A stretch of DNA of 64,000 nucleotides from Paenarthrobacter aurescens TC1 (GCA_000014925.1 CP000474.1:1178001-1242000), one strand, 5' to 3'; shown: positions 33,177-42,193, counted from the stretch's first letter. Notes: generated from the letters alone by a model not told the origin. Program-made: numbers and translations.

Positions 33177-33866
33177 GTGGAACCCCTCTTCGATTTCCTT
33201 GGCAGTTACTGGTGGCTCATTTTCCCGATCGGCGGGATGGCTGGTGGCTGGGCAAGTCAGTGGTCCAAGGCCAGCGCAGAGCGGCACCGCCGGAAGGTTG
33301 AGTTGCTGAAGTTGCGGAACCAACTCGCGGTGCACGAGGAAGCCAACCAGGCTGAGGTTGTTTCGTTGATTGCTGCGCATGACTCGGTGAATCACAGGTG
33401 GCTGGATTACGAGCTCGACGTCGGCAACCTCATTGATTTCCCGCTCATGACGGACGTCCGGGAACCGCTCACCGTCGCCTTCCTGCGGGCCAAGAAAGAA
33501 GCCGACGGCTTGCGGCCCGCAACCCCGGAAGAAATTTCGACGCCGGCCCGGCTGGCTGAGTACCGCGCGGCAGTCCACAGCTACGAACTCGCTTTCGACG
33601 TTGCCGAACGGGAAGCCAGGCGTATCAAAGATGGCAAGTTCACCGGCCCTGAGCGGCAACGGCTGGCTACGGCACGGAAGCTGCTACGGATCGCGGAGGA
33701 CACCGCAGCCACACCCGCCGAACGTCAAACCGCGTACAAACGAGCCCGCAAGGAACTGGATGGCTTGATCGTCCTGCCCGAGGCGACCGTTGCCGCGCTG
33801 GAGAGCAAAATCATCAGCATGCTCGACACTCGCAGGGACCCGGAAACGGATGTCCGATCTGCTTGA
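33177..33866 (+). CDS. Membrane-anchored coiled-coil protein, unknown function
   Basis: GTG at 33177 is chosen: GGGAGGA precedes it, and it puts the single membrane helix (LGSYWWLIFPIGGMAGGWAS) at the N terminus. About 229 residues. The rest is charged and helical (SAERHRRKVELLKLRNQLAV, then RQRLATARKLLRIAED), likely coiled coil in the cytoplasm. I recognise no family. Confidence 0.65.
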   Translation: MEPLFDFLGSYWWLIFPIGGMAGGWASQWSKASAERHRRKVELLKLRNQLAVHEEANQAEVVSLIAAHDSVNHRWLDYELDVGNLIDFPLMTDVREPLTVAFLRAKKEADGLRPATPEEISTPARLAEYRAAVHSYELAFDVAEREARRIKDGKFTGPERQRLATARKLLRIAEDTAATPAERQTAYKRARKELDGLIVLPEATVAALESKIISMLDTRRDPETDVRSA

Positions 33867-33896
33867 CGCAAAAAGGGGGTCGGGACGCTACAACAG

Positions 33897-34397
33897 CTAG
33901 CTGAACTCAACGCCCATCACGGTCCGCACCATGGATCCGCCCAGATCGTCTTCAAGGTGCCGCATCCCAATAGCCTCGGCAACCCGTCGCGACGCAACGT
34001 TGTCCGGGTGGATGATCGCCACCAGTTTGGTCGTCCCGAGCAAAGTCCGGGCATATTCCATACACGCCAAGGCCGCTTCCTTTGCATACCCCCTGCCCTG
34101 AAGCTCCAATCGCACGTGGTAGCCCACCTCGAGCTCGGGCCGCCCATTTACGTTTTGCCATGTCAGCCCGCAGTCGCCCACGAAGCCGCCGTCGTGCGTT
34201 TCAATAATCCAGAGCCCAAAGCCGTCGCGAGCGTAATTCGCCTGGTTCCAAGCGATCCAAGCTGCTGTTTCTTCCCGGGTTTTCGGCGCCGGGTAGTACG
34301 TCATGACCGCGGGATCGCCGAGCATCGAGCTCATCACGTCCAGGTCGGACGGTGTCATTTCGCGGAAGCGCAGCCTGTCCGTCGGGTGGGGGAGCAT
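33897..34397 (-). CDS. GNAT acetyltransferase, RimJ/RimL-like
   Basis: 166 residues. It begins LPHPTDRLRFREMTPSDLD and carries the acetyl-CoA loop VRLELQGRGYAKEAALACM, then NVASRRVAEAIGMRH, as in protein N-acetyltransferases of the RimJ/RimL group. The acceptor is unknown. A TAAGCT box lies 6 bases before the ATG. Confidence 0.88.
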   Translation of the reverse strand: MLPHPTDRLRFREMTPSDLDVMSSMLGDPAVMTYYPAPKTREETAAWIAWNQANYARDGFGLWIIETHDGGFVGDCGLTWQNVNGRPELEVGYHVRLELQGRGYAKEAALACMEYARTLLGTTKLVAIIHPDNVASRRVAEAIGMRHLEDDLGGSMVRTVMGVEFS

Positions 34398-34403
34398 CTC
34401 AAA

Positions 34404-34409
34404 AGCTTA
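34404..34409 (-). promoter_or_regulatory. Leaderless -10 box TAAGCT
   Basis: On the minus strand TAAGCT ends 6 bases before the ATG at 34397; no Shine-Dalgarno is visible. Confidence 0.45.
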
Positions 34410-34449
34410 CCGACACCATGCCTGTACCTTCAGCAGTAGTGCCGGTACG

Positions 34450-36807
34450 TTAGCGCTGCCGCACCTCCACCGGCGTCAGCATCTCCCGCTCGAACCCCAC
34501 AACTCGTCGCGGCCCGTGCAGGATGACCTCATGCGAAGCAACATCGGACACGCTGGACGTGGAAACGTGCAGCTTCACCAGCCCTGACGTCACCACGCGC
34601 TTAAGGTCCAGCCCGGTGAAGGACGTGCGGTCCGCGTGAACCACAAAATCCACGACGACGGATTGGCCGGCTTCCAGTTCGACGCGGGCGTAGCCAATCA
34701 ACTCGCGGACGGGACGAACCACTTCGCCCACCGGGTCCGTCAGGTACAGCTGGACAACTTCAGCGCCAGCACGCGAACCAGTATTCGTCACAGAGCAACT
34801 CACAACCACCGAGTCCGACGTCGACATCGTCGGCGCACTGCGCTGGTGATCGGACAGCTCAAACGTCGTATAGGAAAGGCCGTGCCCGAAACCGAACAGC
34901 GGCGAGGGGTCCAGCGCGCTGACCCCGCTGGGACCGGCGAGCTTGGAATGAAGGTACGTGCCTGGCTGGCCACCGGAGGATTGGGGCACCGAGACAGGCA
35001 ACTTGCCGGAAGGATTCACGACGCCGGTCAGCACATCCCAGAGTGCCTCGCCACCTTCTTCGCCGGGGAAGAAGCCTTGGACGATCGCGTGTGCCCGGTC
35101 AACAAAGTCGCCCAGTGCGTAGGGTCGCCCGCTGAGAACCACCACCACGGCACGAGTCCCGGACGCCTCGCATGCAGAGAGAACACGGTCCAGCATCCGG
35201 TGCTGGTCGCCGGGGAGGCGGAGGTCCGCGGCGTCGTTGCCTTCGCCCGAGGTGCCCCGGCCAAACAGTCCGGCGTTGTCGCCGACCACCACCACACAGG
35301 TGTCCACGCCGGACGCTACACGGCAAGCTTCGGCAATCTGCTCGTCCGTGGCCGATTCGCAATTACCGGTGACTGAGCTGAGCACAGATCCGTACCGCCC
35401 AGCTGCAACGGCCGCGACTGAAGGAACAGAGATACCCATCGGCACCTCGGGATGCGACGCACCAACGTGGGCGTCGAAGGAGTAGCAGCCGAGCATGGCG
35501 AAGGGGTCGTCGGCCAACGGACCCACAACTGCCAGGGAGCCCACCGGTTCGAGTGGCAGGGCCGGAGCCTCACGGAACTTCCTGTTGCTCAACAACACCA
35601 GAGACTGGGCGGCCACCTCTCGCGCCAACGCACGGTACTCGGAGGAATCCAACTCAATCGGACCAGCCTCACTACTACCGGACAGCACCGGAGGAACGGC
35701 CGAGAAGTCGGGCGACAACAGCCCAACCTCAGCCTTCTGCGTAAGGACCCGTCGCAGTGCCTCGTCAACCACGGATTCGTCCAGTACTCCGTCGCGGATA
35801 CGACGCAGCAGCGGCTCACCAAAGCAGTTCACAGTAGGCAATTCCACGTCAACGCCTGCGGACAGCGCCAGCACGGCAGCGTCACCGGAGTCAGCGGCTA
35901 CTCCGTGGGTGATGTCCAGGAACGCGACGCCGAAGTAGTCGGCCACTACCGTCCCGGCGAAGCCCCAGTCCTCACGAAGCAGCCCGGTGAGAAGGGCGCG
36001 GTTCGCGGCGGCCGGTACGCCATCGACGTCGGTGTAAGCGTGCATCACCGAACGCGCGGCCCCGTGGCGGATCGCCATTTCAAACGGCGGCAGCATGACG
36101 TCGGCGAGTTCTCGGGGGCCCATGGAGACGGGCGCGTGGTTGCGGCCCGCCTGGGAAGCTGAGTAGCCCACGAAGTGCTTGAGGGTGGCCACGATTCCGG
36201 TGGTTTCCAGGCCCTGCACGTACGCGGTGGCCACCGTGCCCACCAAATACGGGTCTTCGCCGATGGTTTCCTCCACCCGGCCCCAACGGAGATCGCGGAC
36301 CACGTCCAGGACGGGGGCCAAACCTTGGTGAATGCCCAAGGACCGCATGGTCGCTCCGATACGGGATGCCATTTCCCGCACCAACACAGGGTTGAAGGTA
36401 GCGCCCCAGGCGAGTGGTACAGGGAAGGCCGTGGCCTTCCAGGCAGCCAGACCGGCCAGGCATTCCTCGTGAACCTGCGCTGGTATTCCGAAGCGGGAGG
36501 CGGCCATGATCTGTTCCTGGGCTGCGGCCAGGCGGCGCGCGCCTTCGGAGGGTTCCACGGGGACGGTGCCGTACATGCGAGTGATCTGCCCGAGTCCGTT
36601 GGCGATGATGTCATCCCAAGAACGCGTGTCACCGGCCATCTGGCTTTGCAAGGGAGCCACGGAATTGCCGTCAGTGGATGCGTTGACCCACACTCCCACC
36701 AGTTGCGCGAGCTTTTCCTCAAGGGTCATTTCACGGATGAGGTGCTCCACGACGTCCGATGCGGATATGCGGGCAAGTGCTTGCTGATCGGCGGCGCCGG
36801 TGCTCAC
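34450..36807 (-). CDS. Glycoside hydrolase family 3 beta-glucosidase/xylosidase
   Basis: 785 residues without a signal peptide, so cytoplasmic. The N-terminal GH3 barrel has LAPVLDVVRDLRWGRVEETIGEDPYL and KHFVGYSASQAGRNHAPV; the nucleophile Asp lies in TVVADYFGV, where most relatives have SDW. The C-terminal alpha/beta sandwich follows, then a fibronectin-III-like domain (FGFGHGLSYTTFELSD onward). AAGGAG lies upstream. It is divergent from the oxidoreductase-PmoA-cupin-LacI set and probably shares its control. Substrate preference among beta-glucosides and xylosides cannot be fixed. Confidence 0.92.
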   Translation of the reverse strand: MSTGAADQQALARISASDVVEHLIREMTLEEKLAQLVGVWVNASTDGNSVAPLQSQMAGDTRSWDDIIANGLGQITRMYGTVPVEPSEGARRLAAAQEQIMAASRFGIPAQVHEECLAGLAAWKATAFPVPLAWGATFNPVLVREMASRIGATMRSLGIHQGLAPVLDVVRDLRWGRVEETIGEDPYLVGTVATAYVQGLETTGIVATLKHFVGYSASQAGRNHAPVSMGPRELADVMLPPFEMAIRHGAARSVMHAYTDVDGVPAAANRALLTGLLREDWGFAGTVVADYFGVAFLDITHGVAADSGDAAVLALSAGVDVELPTVNCFGEPLLRRIRDGVLDESVVDEALRRVLTQKAEVGLLSPDFSAVPPVLSGSSEAGPIELDSSEYRALAREVAAQSLVLLSNRKFREAPALPLEPVGSLAVVGPLADDPFAMLGCYSFDAHVGASHPEVPMGISVPSVAAVAAGRYGSVLSSVTGNCESATDEQIAEACRVASGVDTCVVVVGDNAGLFGRGTSGEGNDAADLRLPGDQHRMLDRVLSACEASGTRAVVVVLSGRPYALGDFVDRAHAIVQGFFPGEEGGEALWDVLTGVVNPSGKLPVSVPQSSGGQPGTYLHSKLAGPSGVSALDPSPLFGFGHGLSYTTFELSDHQRSAPTMSTSDSVVVSCSVTNTGSRAGAEVVQLYLTDPVGEVVRPVRELIGYARVELEAGQSVVVDFVVHADRTSFTGLDLKRVVTSGLVKLHVSTSSVSDVASHEVILHGPRRVVGFEREMLTPVEVRQR

Positions 36808-36819
36808 AGGCTTCTCCTT

Positions 36820-36975
36820 GGATTCTGACGATGATTTTTAGAAACTATCAGAAATCCATATTTACTTTCCATAGCCCAGATCCCTTGACTTAGCTCGCCC
36901 GCTCTCCATAGCGTTGGGCACTGACGGGAATTCAGTCATGGAAATTCCTCACATGGCGATACGAAACTTTCGGAC
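36820..36975. promoter_or_regulatory. Divergent promoter region with LacI-like operators
   Basis: CGAAA-C-TTTCG (36962-36972) is a perfect 11-bp palindrome. GAAACT (36841-36846, within TTAGAAACTATCAG) repeats the half-site found upstream of the GH42 gene and of lacI. Both divergent transcripts could be controlled here. Confidence 0.5.
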
Positions 36976-37008
36976 ATGATCAAGCAAGCTCTACGGAGAG
37001 ACTCACAC

Positions 37009-38115
37009 ATGCAGACGTACAAAGTGGCCATCGTGGGCACAGGTGGAATCGCGGCAGTGCACGCCTCCAACCTCGCCCGCACAGACAATCGGGCCGAGTT
37101 AGTGGCCGCATGCGATGTTGACGACGCACGCCTACAGGCCTTCGCCAACAACCACGGAATAGCCGGCCGCTACCAGAGCCTCACGGAGCTGCTTGCCGAG
37201 GCCAAGCCGGACATCGTGCATCTCTGCACACCGCCCATGATGCACATTAACCAGGCAATTGAGTGCCTCGAGGCCGGGGCGCACGTGCTGTCAGAGAAAC
37301 CGCCGGCCTTGAGCCTGGCCGACTTCGATCGCCTCAACGAGGCCGAAGCCAGAGGCGGCGCGCAGTTCTCCTGCGTGTTCCAGCACCGGTTCGGCGATGC
37401 CTCGGCAGCCGCACGGAGCCTGATCGGCGGCAGCGACTTTGGCCGCCCACTCGTGGCCCGCTGCGATACCCTTTGGTACCGCCCGGACGAGTATTTCGAC
37501 CTACCTTGGCGTGGCACCTGGAAGGCGGAGGGCGGCGGACCCACCATGGGGCACGGCATCCACCAGTTCGATCTTCTCCTCCACCTGCTCGGTCCGTGGG
37601 AAGAGGTCAGCGCCATCGCCTCAAGGCAAGCTCGCGCAACCTCCACCGAGGACTTTTCCGCCGCGCTGGTCCGCTTCGACAACGGCGCCGCCGCAACGGT
37701 GATCAACTCGTTGCTTTCACCGCGCGAAACTTCGGACATCCGCGTCGACTGCGAGTTCGCCACCATCGAACTCAGCCACCTTTACGGCTACAGCACCAAG
37801 GATTGGACCATCACGGCGGCACCCGGACACGATGAGGCCGTTTCAGGTGCGTGGACCGGCCAACCGTTGGAGCGGGGGAGCGGACACTCCGCTCAGTTCC
37901 TTGCCATGTATGACGCGCTCGACGCCGGGCTGCCGCTCCCAGCCGGCGCGGACTCAGCGCGGCAGACGCTGGAGTTCGCTGCCGCAATTTACGCTTCGGC
38001 CTTCACCGGACGAGCTGTGCGCCGCGGGGAAATCGTCCCCGGCCATGCCTTCTACGAGGGCATGGACGGCGACGGCCGCGGTACCCGTGTCCTGGCCTCC
38101 ACAGCCCGCGCCTAA
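37009..38115 (+). CDS. Gfo/Idh/MocA family oxidoreductase
   Basis: The ATG at 37009 is preferred (GGAGA upstream); an ATG at 36976 lies closer to the operator. About 368 residues. The Rossmann motif is VAIVGTGGIAAVHASN, then HLCTPPMMH and the family Lys in LSEKPPALS. The C-terminal domain has WKAEGGGPTMGHGIHQFDL. These enzymes oxidise or epimerise sugars with bound NAD(P). It is the first gene of a set with a PmoA-like protein, a cupin and LacI, a group seen in sugar-degradation clusters. Confidence 0.9.
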   Translation: MQTYKVAIVGTGGIAAVHASNLARTDNRAELVAACDVDDARLQAFANNHGIAGRYQSLTELLAEAKPDIVHLCTPPMMHINQAIECLEAGAHVLSEKPPALSLADFDRLNEAEARGGAQFSCVFQHRFGDASAAARSLIGGSDFGRPLVARCDTLWYRPDEYFDLPWRGTWKAEGGGPTMGHGIHQFDLLLHLLGPWEEVSAIASRQARATSTEDFSAALVRFDNGAAATVINSLLSPRETSDIRVDCEFATIELSHLYGYSTKDWTITAAPGHDEAVSGAWTGQPLERGSGHSAQFLAMYDALDAGLPLPAGADSARQTLEFAAAIYASAFTGRAVRRGEIVPGHAFYEGMDGDGRGTRVLASTARA

Positions 38116-38143
38116 ATTCCTTCACTGAAACCGGAGAACCCTT

Positions 38144-39106
38144 ATGACCACCACCGCCCAGTCCGCCGTGACCGACACCCTTAGCTATAGCGACGACGGC
38201 CGTTCCCTAACCTTCACGGTGGGGGACCAAGACATCGCGAGCTACACCTACCTCCCGGCCGATGACCAGTACGAAAGCCCCCGCCCCTACTTCCATCCAC
38301 TGACCACCTTGGAAGGAGACGAAGTCACCATCTCCCGGCCATGGGACCACGTGTGGCACAAAGGTCTTTCCTGGGCGCTGCCGAACGTAGGCGAGCACAA
38401 CTTCTGGGGCGGAGCCACCTACACACGGGAGACCGGCTACGCCAACCTGGACAACAACGGCGCCATGAACCATCAGGCGTTCACTAGCATCGAGGAATCC
38501 GGCACCTCCATTACCGCCACAGAAACAATGCTTTGGACTGCCCAACCCGCCGGACCCGGGAAGCAGGGCCAACCCCTCATCAGTGAAAAGCGTCGCTTTG
38601 CCATCCAACTCCTTCCGGCCGGAAACGCGTGGGCACTCCTCTTCGAAACCACCATGGAGAACGTCTCCGGCGGACAGATCGACATCGGAAGCCCCACCAC
38701 GGAAGGCCGCGACAACGCTGGCTACGGTGGCCTGTTCTGGCGTGGACCCCGATCCTTCACCGGCGGTGAGTTCCGATCAGAAAACGGGACCGGCGCGGAC
38801 GAGTTCATGGGCACCCGCTCACCCTGGATCGCCTTCACTGGTCAGCACGACGTCACATGCCGGAAGTCCAGCATCCTGTTCGTCGAGGACCAAGCCAACC
38901 CTGGCGCCGCGAATCAGTGGTTCGCCCGCTCCTCCATGTTCGCCTGCCTCGGCTCGGCCCCGTTCTTCAGCGAAGTAGTCCCCCTGAAGGTGAGCGAACC
39001 GCTCAGTTACCGCTACGCCGTCGTGATTACCGACGGTTCGCTGGAGGACGAGCAAGCCGCCGCGCTCGCCGACGCCGCTAAGTCCGCGCTGGACGCCTGG
39101 GCCTGA
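38144..39106 (+). CDS. PmoA-like (DUF6807) protein
   Basis: 320 residues with YESPRPYFHPLTTLEGDEVT, then DHVWHKGLSWALPNVGEHNF, which match the PmoA/DUF6807 family often found next to Gfo/Idh oxidoreductases. The fold is beta-rich with no signal peptide. The function is unknown; a role in binding or modifying a sugar is inference. GGAGA precedes the ATG. Its stop lies inside a tandem repeat that also contains the next start. Confidence 0.8.
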   Translation: MTTTAQSAVTDTLSYSDDGRSLTFTVGDQDIASYTYLPADDQYESPRPYFHPLTTLEGDEVTISRPWDHVWHKGLSWALPNVGEHNFWGGATYTRETGYANLDNNGAMNHQAFTSIEESGTSITATETMLWTAQPAGPGKQGQPLISEKRRFAIQLLPAGNAWALLFETTMENVSGGQIDIGSPTTEGRDNAGYGGLFWRGPRSFTGGEFRSENGTGADEFMGTRSPWIAFTGQHDVTCRKSSILFVEDQANPGAANQWFARSSMFACLGSAPFFSEVVPLKVSEPLSYRYAVVITDGSLEDEQAAALADAAKSALDAWA

Positions 39107-39155
39107 CATGTGCACCTCACCTGACATGCGCACTTCACCTGACGTGCGCACCTCT
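39102..39155 (+). repeat. 18-bp tandem repeat across a stop/start junction
   Basis: Three 18-bp units (39102-39119, 39120-39137, 39138-39155; core CCTGACATGCGCAC) span the stop of the PmoA-like gene and encode PDMRTS/PDVRTS at the start of the cupin. Each unit contains an ATG or GTG in the cupin frame, so there are three possible starts. Confidence 0.8.
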
Positions 39156-39890
39156 TTCCCGGGTGCCACGGCGGTGTCCGAGGTCAGCATCTACGATTGG
39201 CCGGGGTTGGACGGCGCAGCCGGCGGGTCTCCGCATATGCACACGGCATCGACGGAGGCCTATGTAGTGCAGCAGGGGACAGGCCGCTTGGAAACCCTGG
39301 ATTCGCGCGGCTTTACCTCTACTCCGCTCGCGCCCGGGACTGTTGTCTGGTTCACGCCCGGCACTATCCACCGCGCCATCAATGACAGTGGCGACCTCAG
39401 GGTCCTCGTGGTGATGCAGAATGCCGGGCTGCCGGAGAATGGGGACGCCGTCATGACTTTCCCTGCCGAGCACCTGGTGGATGTCGACGCTTACTCTCGC
39501 GCCGCATCCCTGGCGTCGAAAGACGCCGACGCCGGTGACGCTGACGCTGAGGCGGCTGCGCGCCGCCGTCGGGATCTGGCGTTGGAGGGGTATCTGGAGC
39601 TGAAGGCCGCGGTGTTGGAGTCGGGAGTTTCGGCGCTCGCGGAATTCCATGCGGCAGCGGCGGGTTTGGTGAGCGTCAGGACGGAGGGCTGGCGGGACCT
39701 TCTCAGCGGGGGAGCGGAACGGCAGGCAGCCGTGACGGGGCAGCAGTTGGATTCTCTCGGGTCGTTGGAAAGTTTCTACTTGCAGGAGGCGAGGACTACT
39801 ATGGGCGAACGGAAATCCCGCAGGATCTATGGCATGTGCGGCCGGATCCAAGCGTGGGAAGTTTCCGAAACTGTCGTCGCTGGGACGTAA
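39108..39890 (+). CDS. Cupin-domain protein
   Basis: Up to 260 residues; the start could be 39108, 39126 or 39144, one per repeat unit, and translation is probably coupled to the upstream gene. The cupin core is HMHTASTEAYVVQQGTGRLE, then GTVVWFTPGTIHRAINDSG with the second-motif His. The C-terminal half is helical and Ala-rich. It may be a sugar isomerase-like or regulatory cupin of the same pathway. A perfect LacI-type operator lies inside its last codons. Confidence 0.78.
   Translation: MCTSPDMRTSPDVRTSFPGATAVSEVSIYDWPGLDGAAGGSPHMHTASTEAYVVQQGTGRLETLDSRGFTSTPLAPGTVVWFTPGTIHRAINDSGDLRVLVVMQNAGLPENGDAVMTFPAEHLVDVDAYSRAASLASKDADAGDADAEAAARRRRDLALEGYLELKAAVLESGVSALAEFHAAAAGLVSVRTEGWRDLLSGGAERQAAVTGQQLDSLGSLESFYLQEARTTMGERKSRRIYGMCGRIQAWEVSETVVAGT
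39860..39872. promoter_or_regulatory. Candidate LacI autoregulatory operator
   Basis: AGTTTC-C-GAAACT is a perfect 13-bp palindrome inside the 3' end of the cupin gene, 41 bases before the lacI start. Confidence 0.6.
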
Positions 39891-39913
39891 ATTCCGGCTG
39901 GAAGGTGGGGACC

Positions 39914-40936
39914 GTGGTGACCAAGCAGGATTCAGGGCGTGCAACGATCAGCGAGATTGCGCGGGAGGCTGGCGTCTCCGTGCCCACGGTTTCCAAGGTC
40001 CTCAACGGCCACGCGCACGTCGCCGCGGCTACCCGCGCCAAGGTCGAAGAGATCATCGCCAAGCGCGACTACGCCCGCAGGCCTGCCAAGCGCAGCAAAA
40101 AGGCCGGACTCATTGACCTGGTATTCCCTGGCATGGGCTCCGAGTGGGCGTGCGAGATCATCGAGGGCGTGGAACGCGTGGCTCAGGAAGCCGGTTACGG
40201 CACTGTGGTCAGCAGCCTGTCGCTGGACGGTTCGCGGATCCGCCCGTGGCTGGCGAACCTAGCAGAGCGCAAGTCCGACGGCGTGCTGCTGGCTGTTTAC
40301 GAACTGGACTCCAAGCAGATCCAGCGCATTAAATCGCTTGGCATCCCCGTGATCCTGATCGATCCAGTGGGGCAGCCGGGACCGGACCTCATGACGGTTG
40401 GCGCCGCCAACTGGGACGGTGCTTTCTCGGCAACCGAGCATCTGCTGAAGCTTGGCCACACCCGGATCGGCATGATTGGCGGCCGTGAGGATTTGCAGTG
40501 CAGCAGTGCCCGCGAGGACGGGTATTTGGCGGCGTTGCGGCGAGGTGGGGTTGAGGCTGATTCTGCGCTCATGGTTCCGGGCGATTTCTCCACCGAGTCC
40601 GGAGCCCGGGGGACTGAAGCTCTCTTGGCACTTCCCGAGCGGCCGACGGCGATCTTCACCGGTAACGACGCACAGGCCCTCGGTGCCTACCGCGCAGCCC
40701 GATCCGCTGGGTTGCGCATTCCGGAGGACCTCTCCATTATCGGCTTCGACGACATTCCCGCTGCCGAGTGGATCGAGCCCGGCCTCACCACCATCCGCCA
40801 GCCAGTGGTCCAGATGGCCGAGACTGCCATGCGCGCACTCCTCCGTCACCTTGAAGGGGACGAGGAGTTGCCGCAGAGGATCGAACTGGGAACGGAGCTG
40901 GTGGTAAGGGGCTCGACGGCGGCCCCGGCTTCCTAG
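39914..40936 (+). CDS. LacI family transcriptional regulator
   Basis: The start is one of two consecutive GTG codons (39914 or 39917), with GGAAGG just upstream. About 340 residues. The helix-turn-helix and hinge run TISEIAREAGVSVPTVSKVL to NGHAHVAAATRAKVEEII; the periplasmic-binding-like effector domain has GVLLAVYELDSKQI, HTRIGMIGGREDL and IIGFDDIPAAEWIEPGLTT. It likely represses the GH3/oxidoreductase set and perhaps the GH42 operon, judging from shared half-sites. The inducer is presumably a beta-linked oligosaccharide or its product. Confidence 0.92.
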   Translation: MVTKQDSGRATISEIAREAGVSVPTVSKVLNGHAHVAAATRAKVEEIIAKRDYARRPAKRSKKAGLIDLVFPGMGSEWACEIIEGVERVAQEAGYGTVVSSLSLDGSRIRPWLANLAERKSDGVLLAVYELDSKQIQRIKSLGIPVILIDPVGQPGPDLMTVGAANWDGAFSATEHLLKLGHTRIGMIGGREDLQCSSAREDGYLAALRRGGVEADSALMVPGDFSTESGARGTEALLALPERPTAIFTGNDAQALGAYRAARSAGLRIPEDLSIIGFDDIPAAEWIEPGLTTIRQPVVQMAETAMRALLRHLEGDEELPQRIELGTELVVRGSTAAPAS

Positions 40937-40964
40937 CGCTCTTTCCTAGCCCCGGCCGCCGTCG
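40914..40964. terminator. Bidirectional hairpin between convergent genes
   Basis: A perfect 11-bp GC-rich stem (40914-40924 and 40954-40964), extendable with mismatches, overlaps the last codons of lacI and of the convergent small gene. Confidence 0.65.
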
Positions 40965-41188
40965 GGCGCTCCGTCCGCACGATGACGGCCCTGTCCGCCT
41001 TTGCGATTGCCGTTGGGTGAGTCCTCGTCCATGGCGTTTGAGCCTTCGCTGATGGAGGAGTGAACCTGGATGTCGTCGTCCTTCTCTCCGGGTTCGGGGA
41101 CATGCCCGTCGTCGACGGGATCGGAGGTACCTGCGAGGTCTTCCATTGCGTTTTCGGTGGCCTTGCGGATGCTGTCTTCTACGCCCAT
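40946..41188 (-). CDS. Small acidic hydrophilic protein
   Basis: The start at 41188 is chosen because AAGGAG lies at good spacing; the frame is open 20 codons upstream. 80 residues beginning MGVEDSIRKATENAMEDLAG, then Asp/Glu/Gly/Ser-rich and probably disordered, with an Arg/Gly tail. It resembles CsbD-like stress proteins only in composition. A dyad (41240-41255) lies upstream. Confidence 0.6.
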   Translation of the reverse strand: MGVEDSIRKATENAMEDLAGTSDPVDDGHVPEPGEKDDDIQVHSSISEGSNAMDEDSPNGNRKGGQGRHRADGAPDGGRG

Positions 41189-41239
41189 CAGATGACTCCT
41201 TTGTACTAACTGTCCGGATGGCGGATCTCGGATTGTGTT

Positions 41240-41255
41240 AGTAAGCATACTTACT
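41240..41255. promoter_or_regulatory. AT-rich dyad AGTAAG-N4-CTTACT
   Basis: A 16-bp dyad with perfect 6-bp arms in the promoter region of the small acidic gene; the binding protein is unknown. The rest of the gap to 41455 shows only a TTGACA at 41285-41290 with no clear -10 box. Confidence 0.35.
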
Positions 41256-41455
41256 TTTCGGGTTGCGTGAAACCCTTGCCTTAGTTGACAAATGGCACAT
41301 TCGGACTCACGTATCCGCAGGTCAGGCCGTTCCGTGCAGCACTTTGTACCGTTGATCGTTGGGCGATAAGGTATTGCCAGACCGTTTTGCAGAGGGCGGC
41401 AATATTCGCTCCTTTGCTGTCTGCTGGGGACGCATTTCAGTCAGTAGGAACGTGC

Positions 41456-42193
41456 ATGGTCAACCCCCGCCCTGAGCAGGAAGCTCTCCAGAATGGATAC
41501 TTTTTGGATCTCGTCCTGGGCAGCGAAGACGTCGAGGCTTTTCTCGGCGATCTGGCGGCTTTCTCCGCCGAAAGCCTCTCGCACACAGAAGCACCCGTCT
41601 TCTGTGGCATCACCGTATTGCGTCGCAAGAAGTCGGCCACCGCAGCCAGCAGCGACGATCGCGCCAGAGCAATGGACGAGCTTCAAAACGACTTTGATGG
41701 CCCTTGCCTCACGGCCATGGACAAGCTCACGCCGGTGATGGTGCCAGACCTTCTTCAGGAACACCGCTGGCCCGACTATGTGCAGGCTGCCTCGCATTCA
41801 GGGCTGCGATCCATCCTGAGCGTCCCGCTTTTGGTGGAAGGCGATACGCGTGCGGCGTTGAACCTTTACTCCGAGCAGCCGGACGCGTTCAGCGACGCGG
41901 ACGTAGAGCGGGCTGAAGTTTTCGCGTCGCACGCCTCAAAGTCGTTGCGGCTCGCGCTGAAGATCGCGCAGCTCAGCGATGCCCGAAACGATCTTGCAGC
42001 GGCTATGCAGTCCCGTACGGTGATCGATCTTGCGGTCGGGGCCATCATGGCTCAGAACCACTGCAGCCAGGACGAGGCCTTCACCATCCTTCGTACCGCG
42101 TCCAGTAACCGCAACATCAAGCTGCGGCACCTGGCCAAATCGATCATCTCCGCAGTTTCATCAGGGAAGATCACCACGCACTTCGAGGAGTAG
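41456..42193 (+). CDS. GAF-ANTAR RNA-binding regulator
   Basis: ATG 41456 is chosen (AGGAA upstream); the frame is open 57 codons before. 245 residues. The GAF sensor domain (about 20-170) has VFCGITVLRR, DELQNDFDGPCLTAMDK and LRSILSVPLLVEGDTRAALN. The ANTAR domain (about 185-240) has SRTVIDLAVGAIMAQNHCSQ and DEAFTILRTASSNRNIKLR. ANTAR proteins bind two-hexaloop RNA hairpins to prevent termination. Such GAF-ANTAR proteins are abundant in Arthrobacter, with unknown signals. Confidence 0.9.
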   Translation: MVNPRPEQEALQNGYFLDLVLGSEDVEAFLGDLAAFSAESLSHTEAPVFCGITVLRRKKSATAASSDDRARAMDELQNDFDGPCLTAMDKLTPVMVPDLLQEHRWPDYVQAASHSGLRSILSVPLLVEGDTRAALNLYSEQPDAFSDADVERAEVFASHASKSLRLALKIAQLSDARNDLAAAMQSRTVIDLAVGAIMAQNHCSQDEAFTILRTASSNRNIKLRHLAKSIISAVSSGKITTHFEE

